Positions 12,201 to 24,976 of a stretch of 64,000 nt of DNA are shown piece by piece. Under the pieces are notes generated by a model. It searched no databases. It was not told the DNA's origin and saw only the letters and a list, made by a program, of their open reading frames with translations. Origin of the DNA: Argentina anserina (Eukaryota > Streptophyta > Magnoliopsida > Rosales > Rosaceae); NCBI RefSeq assembly GCF_933775445.1, contig NC_065876.1:28644001-28708000 (forward strand), written 5' to 3'. Within the stretch, counting starts at the first letter, position 1; each line of letters opens with the position of its first letter. Both the position numbers and the translations under genes were made by a program.

Positions 12201-14196
12201 ACTCGTCTTCTGTAATTTGGAGCTCACATTAGACTGAACTGGTGTCCATTTTTGAGGCAATATACCACTTGGCTCTGCTTCATCACGTACAAGATTTGTT
12301 TTCAACAGAACATCCACACAATTAGAGTCAAGTTTTTCATTTTCTTCCACCCTGAAGGAGGAAGAAGAGGCAAAATCATCACTGACATTGAACTTGCAAA
12401 TAGGCCCTTTAGAAGACCTATCTCCAGAGTATAATGGAAGTGTGGATTTCCGTGCCGATTGACTGGAGTAGCTTAGTTTCCTATCAGAACGAGGGGGCTG
12501 CCTTTCAACAGATTCAACAGTAGATGTCATGTAATCCTTCATCTTAGAATCTGGAGTTGTGTGACAGTGGTCACTATGCTCACCAAGCACGGCATCTTTT
12601 AATTTATAGGCATCATGAGGGCTAGGTACCTTGGCAACATGAATGTCAGAAAATCTCGAGGCTTGATCAATTTTATCATCATTTCGAGAAATAGCTTTCT
12701 CAATTGAATTTTGGGGAACCATAGACACCTTTCCTTCTGACTTTGAAATTTTAAAGGGAACTGGAGAATCAGCGTGTATATTGTGGCAACTCTTATTCAT
12801 GTTTCTCCCCACAGATTGCTTAATAAAGGTGTCCTCAGCTTCATCTTCAGAATCCCTAGCCTCAGCCTCCATTATCTCCAACTCATAGCCACTGTTGATA
12901 GAGAATAAAAGCTCAGGACATACATTTGCGTGGCTATAAACAGCGATTTTACTTACTAGAAATCCACACACAACCATCTCACCTCTGGCTATACTTATCT
13001 TCCTGAAGAAGAACCCAATCCCTTAAGCTGAAATAATGCAACAAGGAGATTAATAAGCAATCTCCTCTTCTAATTGCAACATTTTTAGCGCTTAAGAACA
13101 TCTGATTATGAGCAAGACATTATCTTACCAATCTTCCAACCAGCGATGATTCACAATCTTAATCTGAGGGAGTTGTTTGGCAAGTTTATACTTCTCCCCT
13201 GAATAAGTACACACATTTCAGTTTCATACTTTTGAAAAGACTTTAACTAAAGGAATAATATGAAGCGTAGAGTCAGAAAAGAAAACGAGAAACAAACAGT
13301 CAGAGAATGCCATCTACTTGATCCCTACAGACCTTGCTTATCCTCATTCTTGTGTATTTATTAGTAAAGGGCCATGGGGGAGAAACCATACCTTCAAACT
13401 TATAGCAAATGAGATGAGTGACTCTGCTTGCCACCAACGGTTTAGAAAATTGAGCGCCCATTAAATTGACCATTGTCTGGCAGAAAAAAAAAATTCAAAT
13501 TCAAATTCAAAATGTAAACTGGCTGCTGATACGTTGCACCAATCCAAAAGGGGGCTTAAACCATATGCATACCATAATGTCATCTCTATCTTGTCCTTGA
13601 TATCCAGTCAAGCAGATCAACAAATTCTTGGCACCAGGAATACCATTCAAATGTTTAAGAGGCCTGTATATAATCTGCAAAAGACACAACATCACACAAA
13701 TCCTAAATAGTCACTAAACATTGGTTAAGCCTCTAACCTGAAATGTAATAGGGAAATATGGTGAGAAACTCACAGCAGCAGCATCAAGGAGCATTCCAAC
13801 ATCAAAACTGTGATGAACCCACAAAGCGGTGACAACGGTTTTCCCTTCCTTTCGAGCAGCACCACAAACAGGGTGATCCTACACACAATTGTGTGTATTT
13901 GAGTAAAACCCTGAATGGGAAATTATGAGAATGGACAAGTGAAGGAGTCTTACATAGGTAATCCTATCCACAATGATGTGAGTGCAATTGGGGGAATAGA
14001 TACCGACATCAGTCCCGCCGCAATCGACCAGCTTAGATCGAACCTACGCCCATTGAGACCAAGTCAACAAGTATTGGGCATCCGATATTTTTGATAAAAG
14101 AGATCTGATCATGTGGATTACCTGGCGCTCGTTCATGGGGTCGAAACCCAACAGAAAGAAACGGACTCCCACAAACGTTTTGGGGCCGCCCATCAT
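9217..14196 (-). CDS. BRCT domain protein with C-terminal PHD finger (At4g02110-like)
   Basis: Ten coding exons on the minus strand: 14122-14196, 13954-14043, 13774-13878, 13573-13674, 13392-13476, 13129-13198, 12983-13027, 10384-12891, 10022-10238 and 9217-9789; 3870 nt, about 1289 residues, all GT/AG and in frame. Two N-terminal BRCT domains (about 5-95 and 100-190; the second ends with W-LEDCLRDW) precede a long acidic, serine-rich disordered region coded by the 2.5-kb exon. Two BRCT-like domains follow (about 963-1045 and 1060-1170), then a PHD-type zinc finger (about 1214-1268, CVIC ... WFCPKC) and a basic tail (KKRKKGKSK) that may be a nuclear signal. Such proteins bind phosphopeptides and chromatin and are linked to DNA-damage or transcription roles; the exact role is unknown. 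It shares a 265-bp upstream region head-to-head with the TMEM205-like gene. The start is the first of two adjacent ATGs. Confidence 0.93.
10830..11295 (-). repeat. Intragenic tandem duplication in the large BRCT-gene exon
   Basis: Two consecutive ~230-bp units (about 11065-11295 and 10830-11065) encode parallel segments, residues ~725-800 and ~802-876. Each begins with N/H-S-x-PCVHGDA, continues with an E-rich part, then S-x-x-(V/I)E-(L/T)TSKG-G, a lysine-rich GKK block and KLKT. The units have diverged but align through their length. Confidence 0.8.
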
Positions 14197-14232
14197 CGGA
14201 AGAGTTTGGAGAGTCTCGAGTGTGTGAGAGAT

Positions 14233-14322
14233 ATTAGGGTTTTACTTCACTGATACGACGGAGAAAGGAGGGAAATTATATTTTTCGGTTTTTGATTTTA
14301 GCCGGCGTGCGACACGTGTCGC
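14233..14322. promoter_or_regulatory. Shared promoter with palindromic G-box and telo-box
   Basis: The 265 bp between the BRCT start (14196, minus) and the TMEM205-like start (14462, plus) must serve both genes. It contains GCGACACGTGTCGC at 14309-14322, a perfect 14-bp palindrome centred on a CACGTG G-box (bZIP/bHLH site), and ATTAGGGTTT at 14233-14242, a telo-box in inverse orientation common near start sites of plant housekeeping and cell-cycle genes. Function is inferred from motif knowledge only. Confidence 0.6.
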
Positions 14323-14461
14323 TTGAACCGTCCGTAAGAAAATCAAATACGTGGACGATAGTCTAAAGTCGTCGCTGAGGATTGCTTGAGGAGCGAGAGA
14401 GAGATTGTTCAGACTTGAGAGTTGCCTACTGACTTAAGGGTTGGGAATCTGAGAAAATAGT

Positions 14462-15386
14462 ATGGGTTGGCTGACTCGATTCCTGGCGGCCGTGGCTTTC
14501 CTAGCCATGGGAGTGATTTTCTCACCGGAGACTTTCGGATCCAAGTCGGACGGTCCGCTCTCCACCTACCTGAAGCTGGCTCATCTGCTCAGCTTCTCCA
14601 CCGCGTTCGGGGCCGCTCTCTGGGTCACCTTCATCGGCGGCATCATCATGTTCAAGTAGGTTTTATTTTCTTTCAATTTTGTTGTTGTTGTTGTTGCTGG
14701 AATCAAATTAATCCAATCGGAATTGGGGGATTGATATTTTGAAATTAGGAATCTTCCGAGGCATCAGTTCGGTAATCTGCAGAGTAAGATGTTTCCGGCC
14801 TATTTCACTATGGTCGGGATCTGCTGTGCCATTTCAGTTGCTTCTTTTGGGTATTTGCATCCATGGAGCTCTGCCACCCTATCAGACAAGTACCAGCTCG
14901 GCTTTTTGATTTCTTCATTGGCCTTCAATCTCTCCAACTTGTTCGTCTTCACTCCCATGACTATTGAGGTAACTCACTCACTCTTGCTTTGTGCATCACT
15001 TCAGTTAAATATGGGACTACTGCATGTGATGATTCAATTTTATGGTTGCTTTGCACAATTGAATTCGCTAATTTACTGACGATGCTGTTGTTTTAGTTCG
15101 ATGATGATTGTTCTTGTATTACTGTGAAAATTTATGTCATCGTGGTCTGTTGATTGTGATTGTGTTGCAGATGATGAAGCAGAGGCATAAGATAGAGAGG
15201 GAACAGAACATTGGGGAAGAAGTTGGATGGTCCAAAAATGTGCAAGTTGCAAAGGTGAACCCAAAACTAGCAGCCATGAATAAGAAGTTCGGGATGATTC
15301 ACGGGCTATCCTCTCTTGCTAATATCATGGCCTTTGGCAGCCTTGCCATGCACTCGTGGTACTTGGCAGGTAAACTTGATCTGTAG
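14462..15386 (+). CDS. TMEM205-like membrane protein (DUF4149 family)
   Basis: Three coding exons, 14462-14655, 14749-14968 and 15171-15386, join in frame to about 209 residues. The protein begins MGWLTRFLAAVAFLAMGVIF and has four to five hydrophobic segments (near residues 5-20, 40-64, 80-100, 108-132 and 185-203), with a charged stretch (KQRHKIEREQNIGEE) after the fourth. The A-H-LSFSTAFGAALWVTF and P-F-TMV-G patterns are those of the TMEM205/DUF4149 family; human TMEM205 is a small multi-pass protein linked to platinum resistance, while plant members are uncharacterised and sometimes annotated as LEA-like (At3g62580, from memory). It is divergent from the BRCT gene and convergent with the plastid lipase. 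Confidence 0.88.
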
Positions 15387-16390
15387 TATGTTAACAAAAT
15401 CCAAGTTCCCCTTTATTTGGGGATGGGAGAAGGAAATCTTCTGGGCTTAAGTTGAACTATGGATTTTAATTCAAGAAAATAGGGCTGAATGCTTTTTTCT
15501 ATGGTTGAATGTCATATGTACAAGAATACAATTACCTCATGCTTGTCGAGGAATCATAATTTCATCAGACTTGATCATCGGAAGTATGAATTTATAAATG
15601 AAGATGACTTACTGCAGTATTTTTTCCCCTTGGATGTCTCATTCTGCACAATGCCTGTCCTGCAGTGTAATTGAGTGAATGTATAATATTGAGATTTGAG
15701 AGGTCACCTTGTGTTTTTTTATTTGACTTATGTCTGCAAAAGATTAGATTTCAATAATTAATGCATTGAAGGATGGGAAAAGTGTTGTTGTTTATAGTCT
15801 AGTACTGGATCTTGCCAAATGTTTGATTGTAATTGCTTAGTCGGTTACTTTAATGCTCTTAATCTGGTATCTGGCCTGAGACTCACTCTAGTAATGTTGT
15901 CTCGAGTCTGACTGCACTGCTACAAAATATCACTGCATCTGATACTGAGTCACAATTTATATCTGAGCGAGATCTAATTTTTAGAATATTAAAGCTTCTA
16001 GTCGTTTTCAAAAAAAGAATAAAAAGCTTCTTAGTCAGTTTCTGAAGCCCTGTAATTAGACGTTTTTAAGGAACTCTGTTATTTCTTAAAAACTAGTAAT
16101 GTTCTAATTGAATACTATGAAACTACGATATTCTAAGCATCATTTTGGATCATTTTCATGCCAGTATGGATTTGTCTGTCCATCTATAAGCATTTGGCGA
16201 TCCATATCTGTTGAATTATATTTGATTATGGTTAGGGTGTACCTGCCTCCTCTTACTCAGCTGACATGAGGATGTAGGTACAACATGGCTCTACTTGTGT
16301 AGTTGGTTTTAGTTTATTGCTTCTTCTCTTGATTTAAGATAAAGATGTTGCTTCCTTATATCAAGGATAGGCATGGCTTGTTGCTTGATT
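15387..16390. other. 3' flank and spacer, no gene
   Basis: 3' UTR of the TMEM205-like gene followed by unique-looking AT-rich DNA; no supported frame. Confidence 0.5.
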
Positions 16391-17036
16391 GTGGGGATTT
16401 GATCTTGATGTAGATTTGGTTAGTAGTTTTAGGCTTTCTTATATTATTTTTTTGACCCCACTCACAAAATAATATCGACCGTCGGATATGAGATGTATAG
16501 CATGCATTGATGTATATTAAAATTTTCCTATATATAACTTCTTCCCCAGTTGTAAAGATATCAAAATACACGAGTTAAAGTTCAATTTAATTCTCTCTGT
16601 AAAAATCTTCATGGTATCAGAGCAGGACCTTTCTTAGGCCTGTCTCTCTGTTGATCTTATTCTCATATGAATTTCTCTTACGCTATGCCTAAAGATACAT
16701 CCAGTTCCGGTGGTAACACCTGTAGCACAGGTGATATCGTGCCTACCTCAGTCATTTCCTCTCCCGCTGTTTCCGAGGGTGATTCCAATCCTAACCTTAG
16801 GTTAAGTTCAGTCTTGCCCAACGAATTCAGCTACATTCGATGGTCTAATGTTCACTTTGGGAGGGAAAATGGAATTTTGGTTTTATTACTGTAAGCATAA
16901 AAGCACCTTGAGTGGATGATCCTGCTTATGAAGCTTGGCTAAGTAAGGATCAGCTAGTGAGGTCATGGGTTCTCAATTTCATGGGACCTCATTTGTCAGA
17001 AATTTTTCAACATTCTGTATATCCAATCTCTAGTTC
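16390..17036 (+). mobile_element. Relic of a Ty1/Copia retrotransposon: LTR end, primer-binding site, gag start
   Basis: TGGTATCAGAGC at 16612-16623 matches the usual Copia primer-binding site complementary to the 3' end of initiator tRNA-Met, preceded by AT-rich sequence that could be the 3' end of an LTR. About 45 bp later a frame opens at 16667 with a serine/threonine-rich gag leader and a degraded gag motif (LSSVLPNEFSYIRWS). After a shift, 16915-17036 still reads DPAYEAWLSKDQLVRSWVLN, the Copia gag UBN2-type pattern. Protease, integrase and reverse transcriptase are absent, so it is a dead fragment. Confidence 0.75.
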
Positions 17037-18150
17037 ACTTACACCAAGTTGGTCATAAACACTACTCTCATTCTAAAATCATAGTCTTCTAATGTGTCAT
17101 TCAAGCATGGGAACTCTTGAACTATGAGTTGTATAATCCCTCTCCTAGTGTACATAGGCAACCCATTCAAATTTCTGGGTGCAACCGCAAAAACAAACAA
17201 ATAACCCAAAATAATTAAAACTCTATTCATTATATGAATACGAGTGAAATTATATTAGATGACATTTTCGCTCGATACGTGCACAATTTTATTCAAGAGG
17301 GAGCTAAAGTTAAAAAAGCATCTTAAAAACGTAAAATTGTTAAATACAACTTGTTTCCGAACCAGACATGAAACGACAGTGATATTTTGTTTGTCCATAC
17401 GAAACCAAGTACACGAGGACGGAGTCTGCCCAGTTCCATGTTGGATGGATAGGCATTGCATATTAGGCTTCTTGCATTTTTCAGCATTTCAAGTGGAACA
17501 AGCGGACAAGCTCCGCCCAACCATTTTGGACCGGTGACGCCTATTTTGGCTCCTTCCTTTCTCCAATCTCCCTTGTTAACGATTCTCGCCCTCAATTTGG
17601 ACATCGGAAACACAACGTGCTCAATTCAACTCCCGCAACCCTATTCATGATTCATATTTCGATATGTTTTGACAAACGAGATTAAAACATGTCTAGAAGT
17701 AAGTATTGCTTATACATGGAGGATGATGTCTTTTTCAGTGGCTGGAAAAGCATTTTATGCACGATTTGATTATTGATACACCGATTGATGTGTCATAATA
17801 TCCCCCCGGGCCGAGTTGTAAGTCATGGTAATGGCGCGCACGCAAGGGCAAGGTTCACTTTCAAATCCTTCTCCAAAGTGAATGCTTCCTCATTTTGATA
17901 ACCCAACTACAACCCGTACTCATACTTCATGCCAAAACAAGGAAAAAAACAAGTTTGGATTATCTTGAGTGCAAGTAATATTTTCCATTGATGCCTCTAT
18001 TGCGGCCCTTTACATATTTCTACATTTACCAAATCTTGGGGATAAAACCCCCGAGTCCTTTCGATACTAACCTTTTGCTTTTCTAGAAAAAAAAAATACA
18101 ATGAATAAAGAATGGTCTAATTTTCCTGCCAGCAATGTGCCACCACCGGT
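17037..18150. other. Unclassified spacer
   Basis: No coding frame supported by family features; probably old repeat DNA up to the 3' UTR of the plastid lipase gene. Confidence 0.4.
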
Positions 18151-18210
18151 CCAACTATGTACCAAAAACAAAGAGAAACATGGCTCATTCATGCAACAAA
18201 CTTGTACTCA

Positions 18211-21200
18211 TCAGGGGAAACCAATCACGCTATATGCCCCCAACAGTATGAGTCGTGCAGGTACCAAAAGCACCACAAACAAATGCATGAGCTGCGATGC
18301 AACCAGTCTACTGAACCGTTTCAAGGACTCTTTCCCATTTTGTAACACACCTGAAAAGTTGACCTGGTACTGGCCCTGCTTCATTGTTGCGAAAGGCCTT
18401 CCCACAATGATTCCAAGATCCACACCCCGAGATGAAACGAAGGGCCACCAAACCTTGTGCCTCTGCTGTCTTCTGGCCTTCCTTATATGGTTGAGCTCTT
18501 GTCGAATCACCCCACGGATACATTTGAAGTAAGAGTTCATGTCATGATCTCTTTGAATACATCCTTCTGAACCATATGCAGACCGATCACTTAAGATTTC
18601 AAGTGGATGTGGTGAGTTTAAGAATACCAACTTTGCAGCATGCACCTGCTTTTCGGCATCATTGGCATCACCGTTTAGGACGTATAAACCACTGCCTAAA
18701 GGCAGAAGATGATGGTTTGGGGAGAATTTCTCATCCGGTTGAAGAATCAACAGCTCCCCCATTGGAGAATACAGTAGCTTCTGTTACAGCAAGATAAAAT
18801 TTGGTAAAAATCCACTAAAACTGGGCGAAACAAGTAGTTCAGTGATTTATAATCTCACAGTGATGTCTTTTCTCAAAAGCTGATAAGTTACCTGGTTATT
18901 AAGGCAGGGATGATTCCGGAAGTTCCCATTTATAGCTTTGAGAAGTTCTGCTACATGATTAGGATAATTGCAAGAGAATGCCCGGGGTACAATGTCTCTG
19001 TGCAATGTTATTGCCTGAATATGACTCTGTGCTAACCCAAGTTGGTGAAGCAGTTGATCACCTCCACACATGATGGATGGTGAACCGAAAGTTATAACAG
19101 GAAGTAATGAAGAAATTGGCACTTCACCCCGTATAAGTAGCATGAGGTTTATCAGTAGGGCTAAACTACCCCCTAATGAGTGCCCAGTAAAACGGAAGGT
19201 TGCTTTGTCACCGTGAGATTTGAGGTGAGCTTGAACTTCAGGTAACACCTGTTCATAAATCCCTTTAGCAGCCTCGTATATGCCTCTATGCACAAGCACA
19301 TCCAGTCCCTAGAAAAATATGCATTCATCAAATTTAGTACTCACTACAAAGCATTTATCCATCTACTAACTACTAAGTGCCAGCGTACGAATATGAAAGA
19401 AATTATTAGAAAGTGTTGTAACACATATTAGGTCAATGTACCTCAAACTGAATGGGTTCGAAAAGTAGATTTGCTTGCCAGGATGCCAGAGATTCAGACC
19501 CCTGAAAATGAAAATGGGTAAGTTGAATATATAAAAGCCATCAGATGTTAGAAAATTAATGTGCACAGAATATTTTTTTTCATTGATCATTGGCTAAATG
19601 GCAAAGGACAAGCAATGTAAAATTAGACCAATTCACATTACTTTGAGTGAGAACAGAAAGAAAGCGCTCGACCCTCGAGGGATTAATTATTGTATAAAGA
19701 GAACAAATCTCATTACCTGAATAACCAAGAATCTGGTGGCACTTTGATCATCATCGCATATGAACCAGTCGCACGGGGATGAATGTGTTGAGTTTAAATC
19801 ATCAGCGACAGCCTGCTTCACTTCTTCCTTTGCCGCAACAACAGAAGTTACTGAGTCTGTGGTTGCCATTAAAGAAGCCATGTCTGAGTTCATCATATTC
19901 ACAACGTTGTCTCTTCCTCTGCTTTCTTCTGATAAAACTTGATCAGTCTCATTTTTTGAAGATTTGAATGGAAGTATGCTCCTTGTATGGGAATGCAGAT
20001 AAGAAGCTGCAGAGGCAGCAATATGATAAGCAGCAGAGGGACTTATCCTGTATCCATTGTTCTTCTGCTCCTTCCCTTCCTTGTCTTCTCCCATGTGTTC
20101 CTTTAGGGTGCCTTCGGTTTCTTCAACTGCAGCCGACTCTTGGCACTTCTCAATATTAGCAGCGAGTTCCTTCTTTTCTATTGAAGAAGTAACAAAGCGG
20201 AGGGCATAACCTCTCAAGAGATTTTGTGGCTGAATGCAAAATAATTCCAGTTTAGGTTGTTGTGTGTGTAAGTTGAAAATATAATGAAAGTGAGTATAAG
20301 AACTATTTTCCGACACAAAGCCAGATGACATTCAAAGATAATATTCTGTATTGTATTGGATAACACCAATACAATACAGGATAACTAATATCTTCAAGTC
20401 AGGAAGGAATGAAACCACCCCAAACTGAAACTTAACAGTACACTAAACAATTCTTGAACAGTTATAGACAACTCATATCTATTAAACTATATATTCATGA
20501 TCAAGTTCATAACTTACCACTCAAAAACATTCAAAGAGATCAAATAACAAATTTTTATAAACTAATTTGATTTCCTAAAAAGGAACAGCAAGATTAAATA
20601 TTTTTTGGATATACTGAATCCAATATCAGAACTTAACAAAAACATGGCAAGTCCCAGGGTGAAAAAAAAACGAGAAAGAGAGATTTTTTCAAACTTTGAC
20701 CAATTAGACAAGCAGATTAGATCCCAAAGGGCTTCAATTGCAGGATGATCACAGAAAATCACAATGTCCCAACGGGCTTCCTGATTATGTAACATCCGCA
20801 TTATAAGTTGATGACAAATGAAATGACTTCTTCGTACCTGGATTTTGGGAATGGAGTAAGCCAAGTTGCCCAAATAAGACATTTGAGCATATAGCCTGGC
20901 TTCAGCCAATGAAACTTTCCTCAGCAATCTGGAAAAGGAATCTCTATCAAACTCAACCTGTTGTTGTTGATGATCATCTTGTTGTTCGATTCTGCAACAG
21001 TCACACTTGTCGTCATTTTCGTCTTCATCACCATTTCTGTCATCGGAGGAGGCGGCGGCTTCAGCGACTTGGTCTTCCCCGGGCAGCTCTGCCTTACCTC
21101 CTCCCCAGAGAGACCTGACATGTAAAATCTTTAAAACCCAGTTCCCACTCTGGGTTTGAGTTTGGGTTTGGCACTCCTCTTCCTGGGCCAACGGAACGGC

Positions 21201-21416
21201 GTCGTCGAGAGGCAAGCCATTGTATCTTCCGGCGCCGGGCCAGAGAGATTTCAAAGGGTACTTGAAGGAAAACCTCGTGGTAATTCTCTTGTGATTGTTG
21301 TCGACGGCAGACCTGCCCAACGCGCTCACCAACGACGGGTTCGCACGGACGTCGATCGCTGTGATCGTAGGAGCTATTCCGGGTATAACCGGCGTTAAAC
21401 AAAGACTATCTATCAT
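18211..21416 (-). CDS. Plastid lipase, class-3 lipase of the PLIP2/PLIP3 group
   Basis: Five coding exons on the minus strand, 20838-21416, 19717-20229, 19442-19501, 18892-19308 and 18211-18780, total 2139 nt, about 712 residues. The N-terminal ~190 residues look like a plastid-targeting and linker region ending in [20 protein letters not shown], typical of PLIPs. The Lipase_3 core carries the nucleophile elbow GHSLG with Ser near residue 428, an Asp near 489 (LHRDIVPR) and a His near 546-547 (SPNHH) as likely triad. In Arabidopsis PLIP enzymes release acyl chains from chloroplast lipids (PLIP1 from phosphatidylglycerol; PLIP2 and PLIP3 link ABA to jasmonate production). Assignment to PLIP2/3 rests partly on neighbours recalled from Arabidopsis (At1g02660, At3g62590). 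Residues ~200-380 hold an acidic and serine-rich insert. A CT-rich 5' leader lies at 21417-21850. Confidence 0.92.
20338..20395. repeat. Hairpin in lipase intron 1
   Basis: TCTGTATTGTATTGG and CCAATACAATACAGG face each other across a 6-base loop, with further pairing AGATA/TATCT outside. A ~56-bp hairpin in the first intron of the lipase gene, probably a tiny MITE remnant. Confidence 0.6.
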
Positions 21417-21849
21417 CTTGGAATTGGCTTTCTGCGTTGGAATTCGTGCTTCTTAATATAGGAGGAGGAGGAGCAGGAGGGATTTCGGTTGAGGGAGGGA
21501 GTGTGTAAATAAAGTAAACAGCCTCAACCTTAAAATAAGATGAAACTCAAAGGCGTAGTTAACCTACATACATATACATAAACAAGACAGACTGGAGAAC
21601 AATGCAAGTGTTTGAATCGGGTCGTCTCTGTTTGGTGGCCTGGTCGGGTTACAAGTAAAGGAGGAAGAAGTTTCTACGAAAGAGAGGCCGTGTTGTGTTT
21701 AAACTTCTGAAGGGAGAAGACAGAAGGAAGAAGAAGAGGGAGAAGAAATAAAAAGGGCGGTGGGGGTGGCCTAGCGGCACATGCTCTCTCTCTCTCTCGT
21801 TTGTTTTGCGACTTGGTTCCCAAAACTTGCTCACCAACTTCAGGAATCA

Positions 21850-24500
21850 CACTCTTTTTAACCTTCTTTTTCGTTCGTATAAAAAAAACCTTTTTTCTTT
21901 TTCGTTTTTTTATATAATTTAAACAGAAATATGAAATATCTGATCTCGAAACGACGTCGTCGACATGCCTATGTTTGTGATATGCGTGTACAAAAGTAAC
22001 AAAACTTCAAATGAAATGAAAAGGGGCATCGTGAAAGAGAAATTCTTCGATGCGACGACCGCACCACTCTTGTCCCAGATCAGTAACTCCTTTTGTTGTT
22101 CTTCTGTCATCTCTTCCCCTCCTCTCATGTGTCTACCTGACCCCAATAATGGCATTCACCACCACAGCACCACCACCTCCATAATCAGCCAAAGTTTAAG
22201 AATTTTACATTCAATTCAATTCAATTACATGCCCTAATTGAAGCAGAAGCCAACAATTGAGAGATTAATTGATTTCGCTTCGTTTGATTAGATGGGGACT
22301 AGGTCTGAACAACCAAACCTAGCTAATGACGATGAGGACAACCTGCTTATCAGTCCGTCTCCGTGAGAGGCAGTATGGGCTCGCCCTCCGGCCGCAGCTA
22401 GTAGACTGTCACCGACGCCGGAAGATTAAAATAGAAGAATTAGATTCAGATTCTTTCAAAGACCATAAACCCAACAAAACCCATTTCAACAATTAATCAA
22501 TGAGCAGAAAACTAACTAATTAATCAACTAAAAACAATAAATGAAGCTCAATTATTGATCATTTGACCTATCTAGTGTTATTCTCAACCATATAAGAAGA
22601 AGAGAAATTTTGGGTAGCATGTCATTGAGTGATTTGACTGTGTCTACTGAAAAGACCCATACCCTGCATCAGATACTGACCCTAACTCAAACAATAACCC
22701 AGAAGTCTAACAAATTAATGACACTAGGCTGAATCTTTTGGTGATGAATCTAAGCTGAAACAAAATGCATAAAAAAAGAAGTAGATTTGGGAAGGGATGA
22801 GTGTCATGTCACAATTTTTTAGTGGGTGGTCACATAGCCACATGGTACGGTTGTCGCATCGAAGAATTTCTTGTTAGGAATATACGAAAGTACGTGGTGG
22901 ACCCAGGGCTATTATCTATCTCGTTGTCTCTGAATATTTTTCTAAACTATTGCTAGACGCGCCACGTTATTAGATGCACATCGGGAGTCAACTACCCAAA
23001 GTAGTAATATCCGTTCTCTATGGTAATGTGTTTCTCAAGCTCATCTCTACTACGTACGTGTCCCGTATGTAGTCCATTAGAGTACATGCATACTCACTCC
23101 TCTAGTTTAACACGTGTCTCGTGATACTATTGAAATACTGTTTAGACTGAATGAGTTATTTTACGAAAAACGATGATAATGTCATATATTAGAAAGTATG
23201 AAAGTCAACAAAACGCACTCTATAGAATCTCGAGAAAATAGAACTTTACAAAGCAACTAAAACTTAAAACCTAAACTCTAACTATCTCGAAGTCGACAAA
23301 CCATGAATCTAAAAGAACCAAGTAACCAAAGTGCCTCAAACTACAAAACTACACTTAAATAAAGACCCGAAACCACCCTATGCAGATGAGATATTCTAGG
23401 ATCAATACTAACAGAGCTTTCAACATACACCTAAAGGACTAAACATGACCCAAAAGAACGTCAAGGGCCAATTAATTTGGGTGCCCATAAACGAAGATTA
23501 ACCTAATGTCATAAGCCACCTTCCCGACAAGTACGACATCAATAAAACACTCCGAGCTCCCACAAGATTGCGTTTGAATATATAAATTTGTGTTGTCAAT
23601 CCAAAGCCCGACGACGAGACCTTCAATTGCAGTCGTGCCATCGTCAAGGGCCATGGAGCCAACCACCACCCAATACTTATTCGATCGGAATTGAAAAAGA
23701 TCGATCTCTGCCTCTACAACCGCGAAGGGAGAGGGGAGAAAAGAAAGAGGTGATGAAGTGATATGAAGTTCATATCTAAAATCAATTGGCAATGAATGAA
23801 GTGACTCAAACTCTTATAAACTCATATGTTATATCTCAATTTCCAATTAAAAATGTATATTCTCAATAAAATGGATTGGTGAAGGTCATCCGGTTGCCTG
23901 AAGCCAATCGTTGTTGTCTTCACAAAATCCATCGCTACCTAGAATGAAGTAGCTGATTACAAAAGTTTGGAAGGGAAAATCCTTCATTCTCAAAATCTCA
24001 ACTCTAGTCGGTTAGGGATCTAATTAGAATCAAGAAGTAGAAGGGTCAGCAAAAAACAGTGTCCACCTTCAACAAAACATATTTCAACACTCATCGCACA
24101 AACCAGTTCAATCGCCCTCATGAGTCATGACCGACATTATAATCTCTACCGGAATTGAGTGAACAGGATCAAGGGCTACAGTAAATAACTAAACATATTT
24201 GCCAAACTGCCAAAGCCCCATCAGTATTCACCTTGAATGTGGGCCCTCGGCCAGAGGTAGGACTGATTAAGATGGGTTGGTTGTAAACTTGAAAACTAGT
24301 AGTTGGGAGGGGAGGGTTATTCAGCAAAAGTGCAAAACCTATGGACCACTGACTTTTCCTTGATCATTAATAAACTCAGGCTGATCGGGGCGGGTAACGG
24401 TTTCTGGGCTATGGGATTGGATTGGGCCTATTCATACTTGTTTCTTTTTTTTTTGCGTAAACTGATTATAAAAATAAAAATCGGGGAGGTTTTGAAACCA
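21850..24500. other. Intergenic with an inverted-repeat pair
   Basis: No supported gene. A 29-bp sequence (AGAAATTCTTCGATGCGAC...) at 22038-22066 recurs inverted at 22843-22872 with about two mismatches, suggesting ends of an ~830-bp element. On the minus strand, 22288-22425 is open for 45 codons with a leucine/serine-rich, acidic reading but has no recognised family. The stretch 23200-23800 looks repetitive and is unassigned. Confidence 0.4.
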
Positions 24501-24976
24501 AATCAGTCCCCTGCTTTGCGGTCCTCGTCGTCGTTCACGGCTTCTGTCAAATCAAGCCGGTAACTCCTCGCTCTCTCCTCTTCAATCCGTTTTCATGAGA
24601 AATTCAGATAGTTTTATGAAATTGAGAGATAGGTTGTGTATCGTATGAGCTATGTTTACTATTTTTTTTTAAATCGAATATTCTGCTTTACTGAATCATA
24701 TCATTGCCGGTGTCTGGACATCGGGTAGCAGCATTTAGGGTTTGGAGCTTCTGTATTCCACTTTGTCTTTTGTACCCAACGGGTCGGGTAAACCATTTCA
24801 TCTAGCTTATCCATATTAACATCATTAAGTTTCACTTTGCCTAGTTCATTTTTGGTTCCAGGATCTGCCACTAGACCTATCCCGAATAAATAATATAAAC
24901 TTTGCTTTGCTTGCTTGTGAAATAATTATATGCTGTTTGATAATGTGAGACAATGTTGGACAGATTCTATTATTCG

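Noticed and set aside
10284..12977. Single 897-residue minus-strand frame as a complete gene
   Set aside because: Its first residues lie in an intron and its last in the next intron. Splice sites at 12891 and 10384 connect it to BRCT exons on both sides.
22288..22425. Small minus-strand terminal exon
   Set aside because: Only 45 codons, no recognised family, no supported partner exon, and it lies within a probable mobile element.
23472..23792. Minus frame of 106 residues
   Set aside because: No recognised domain; located in probable repeat DNA.
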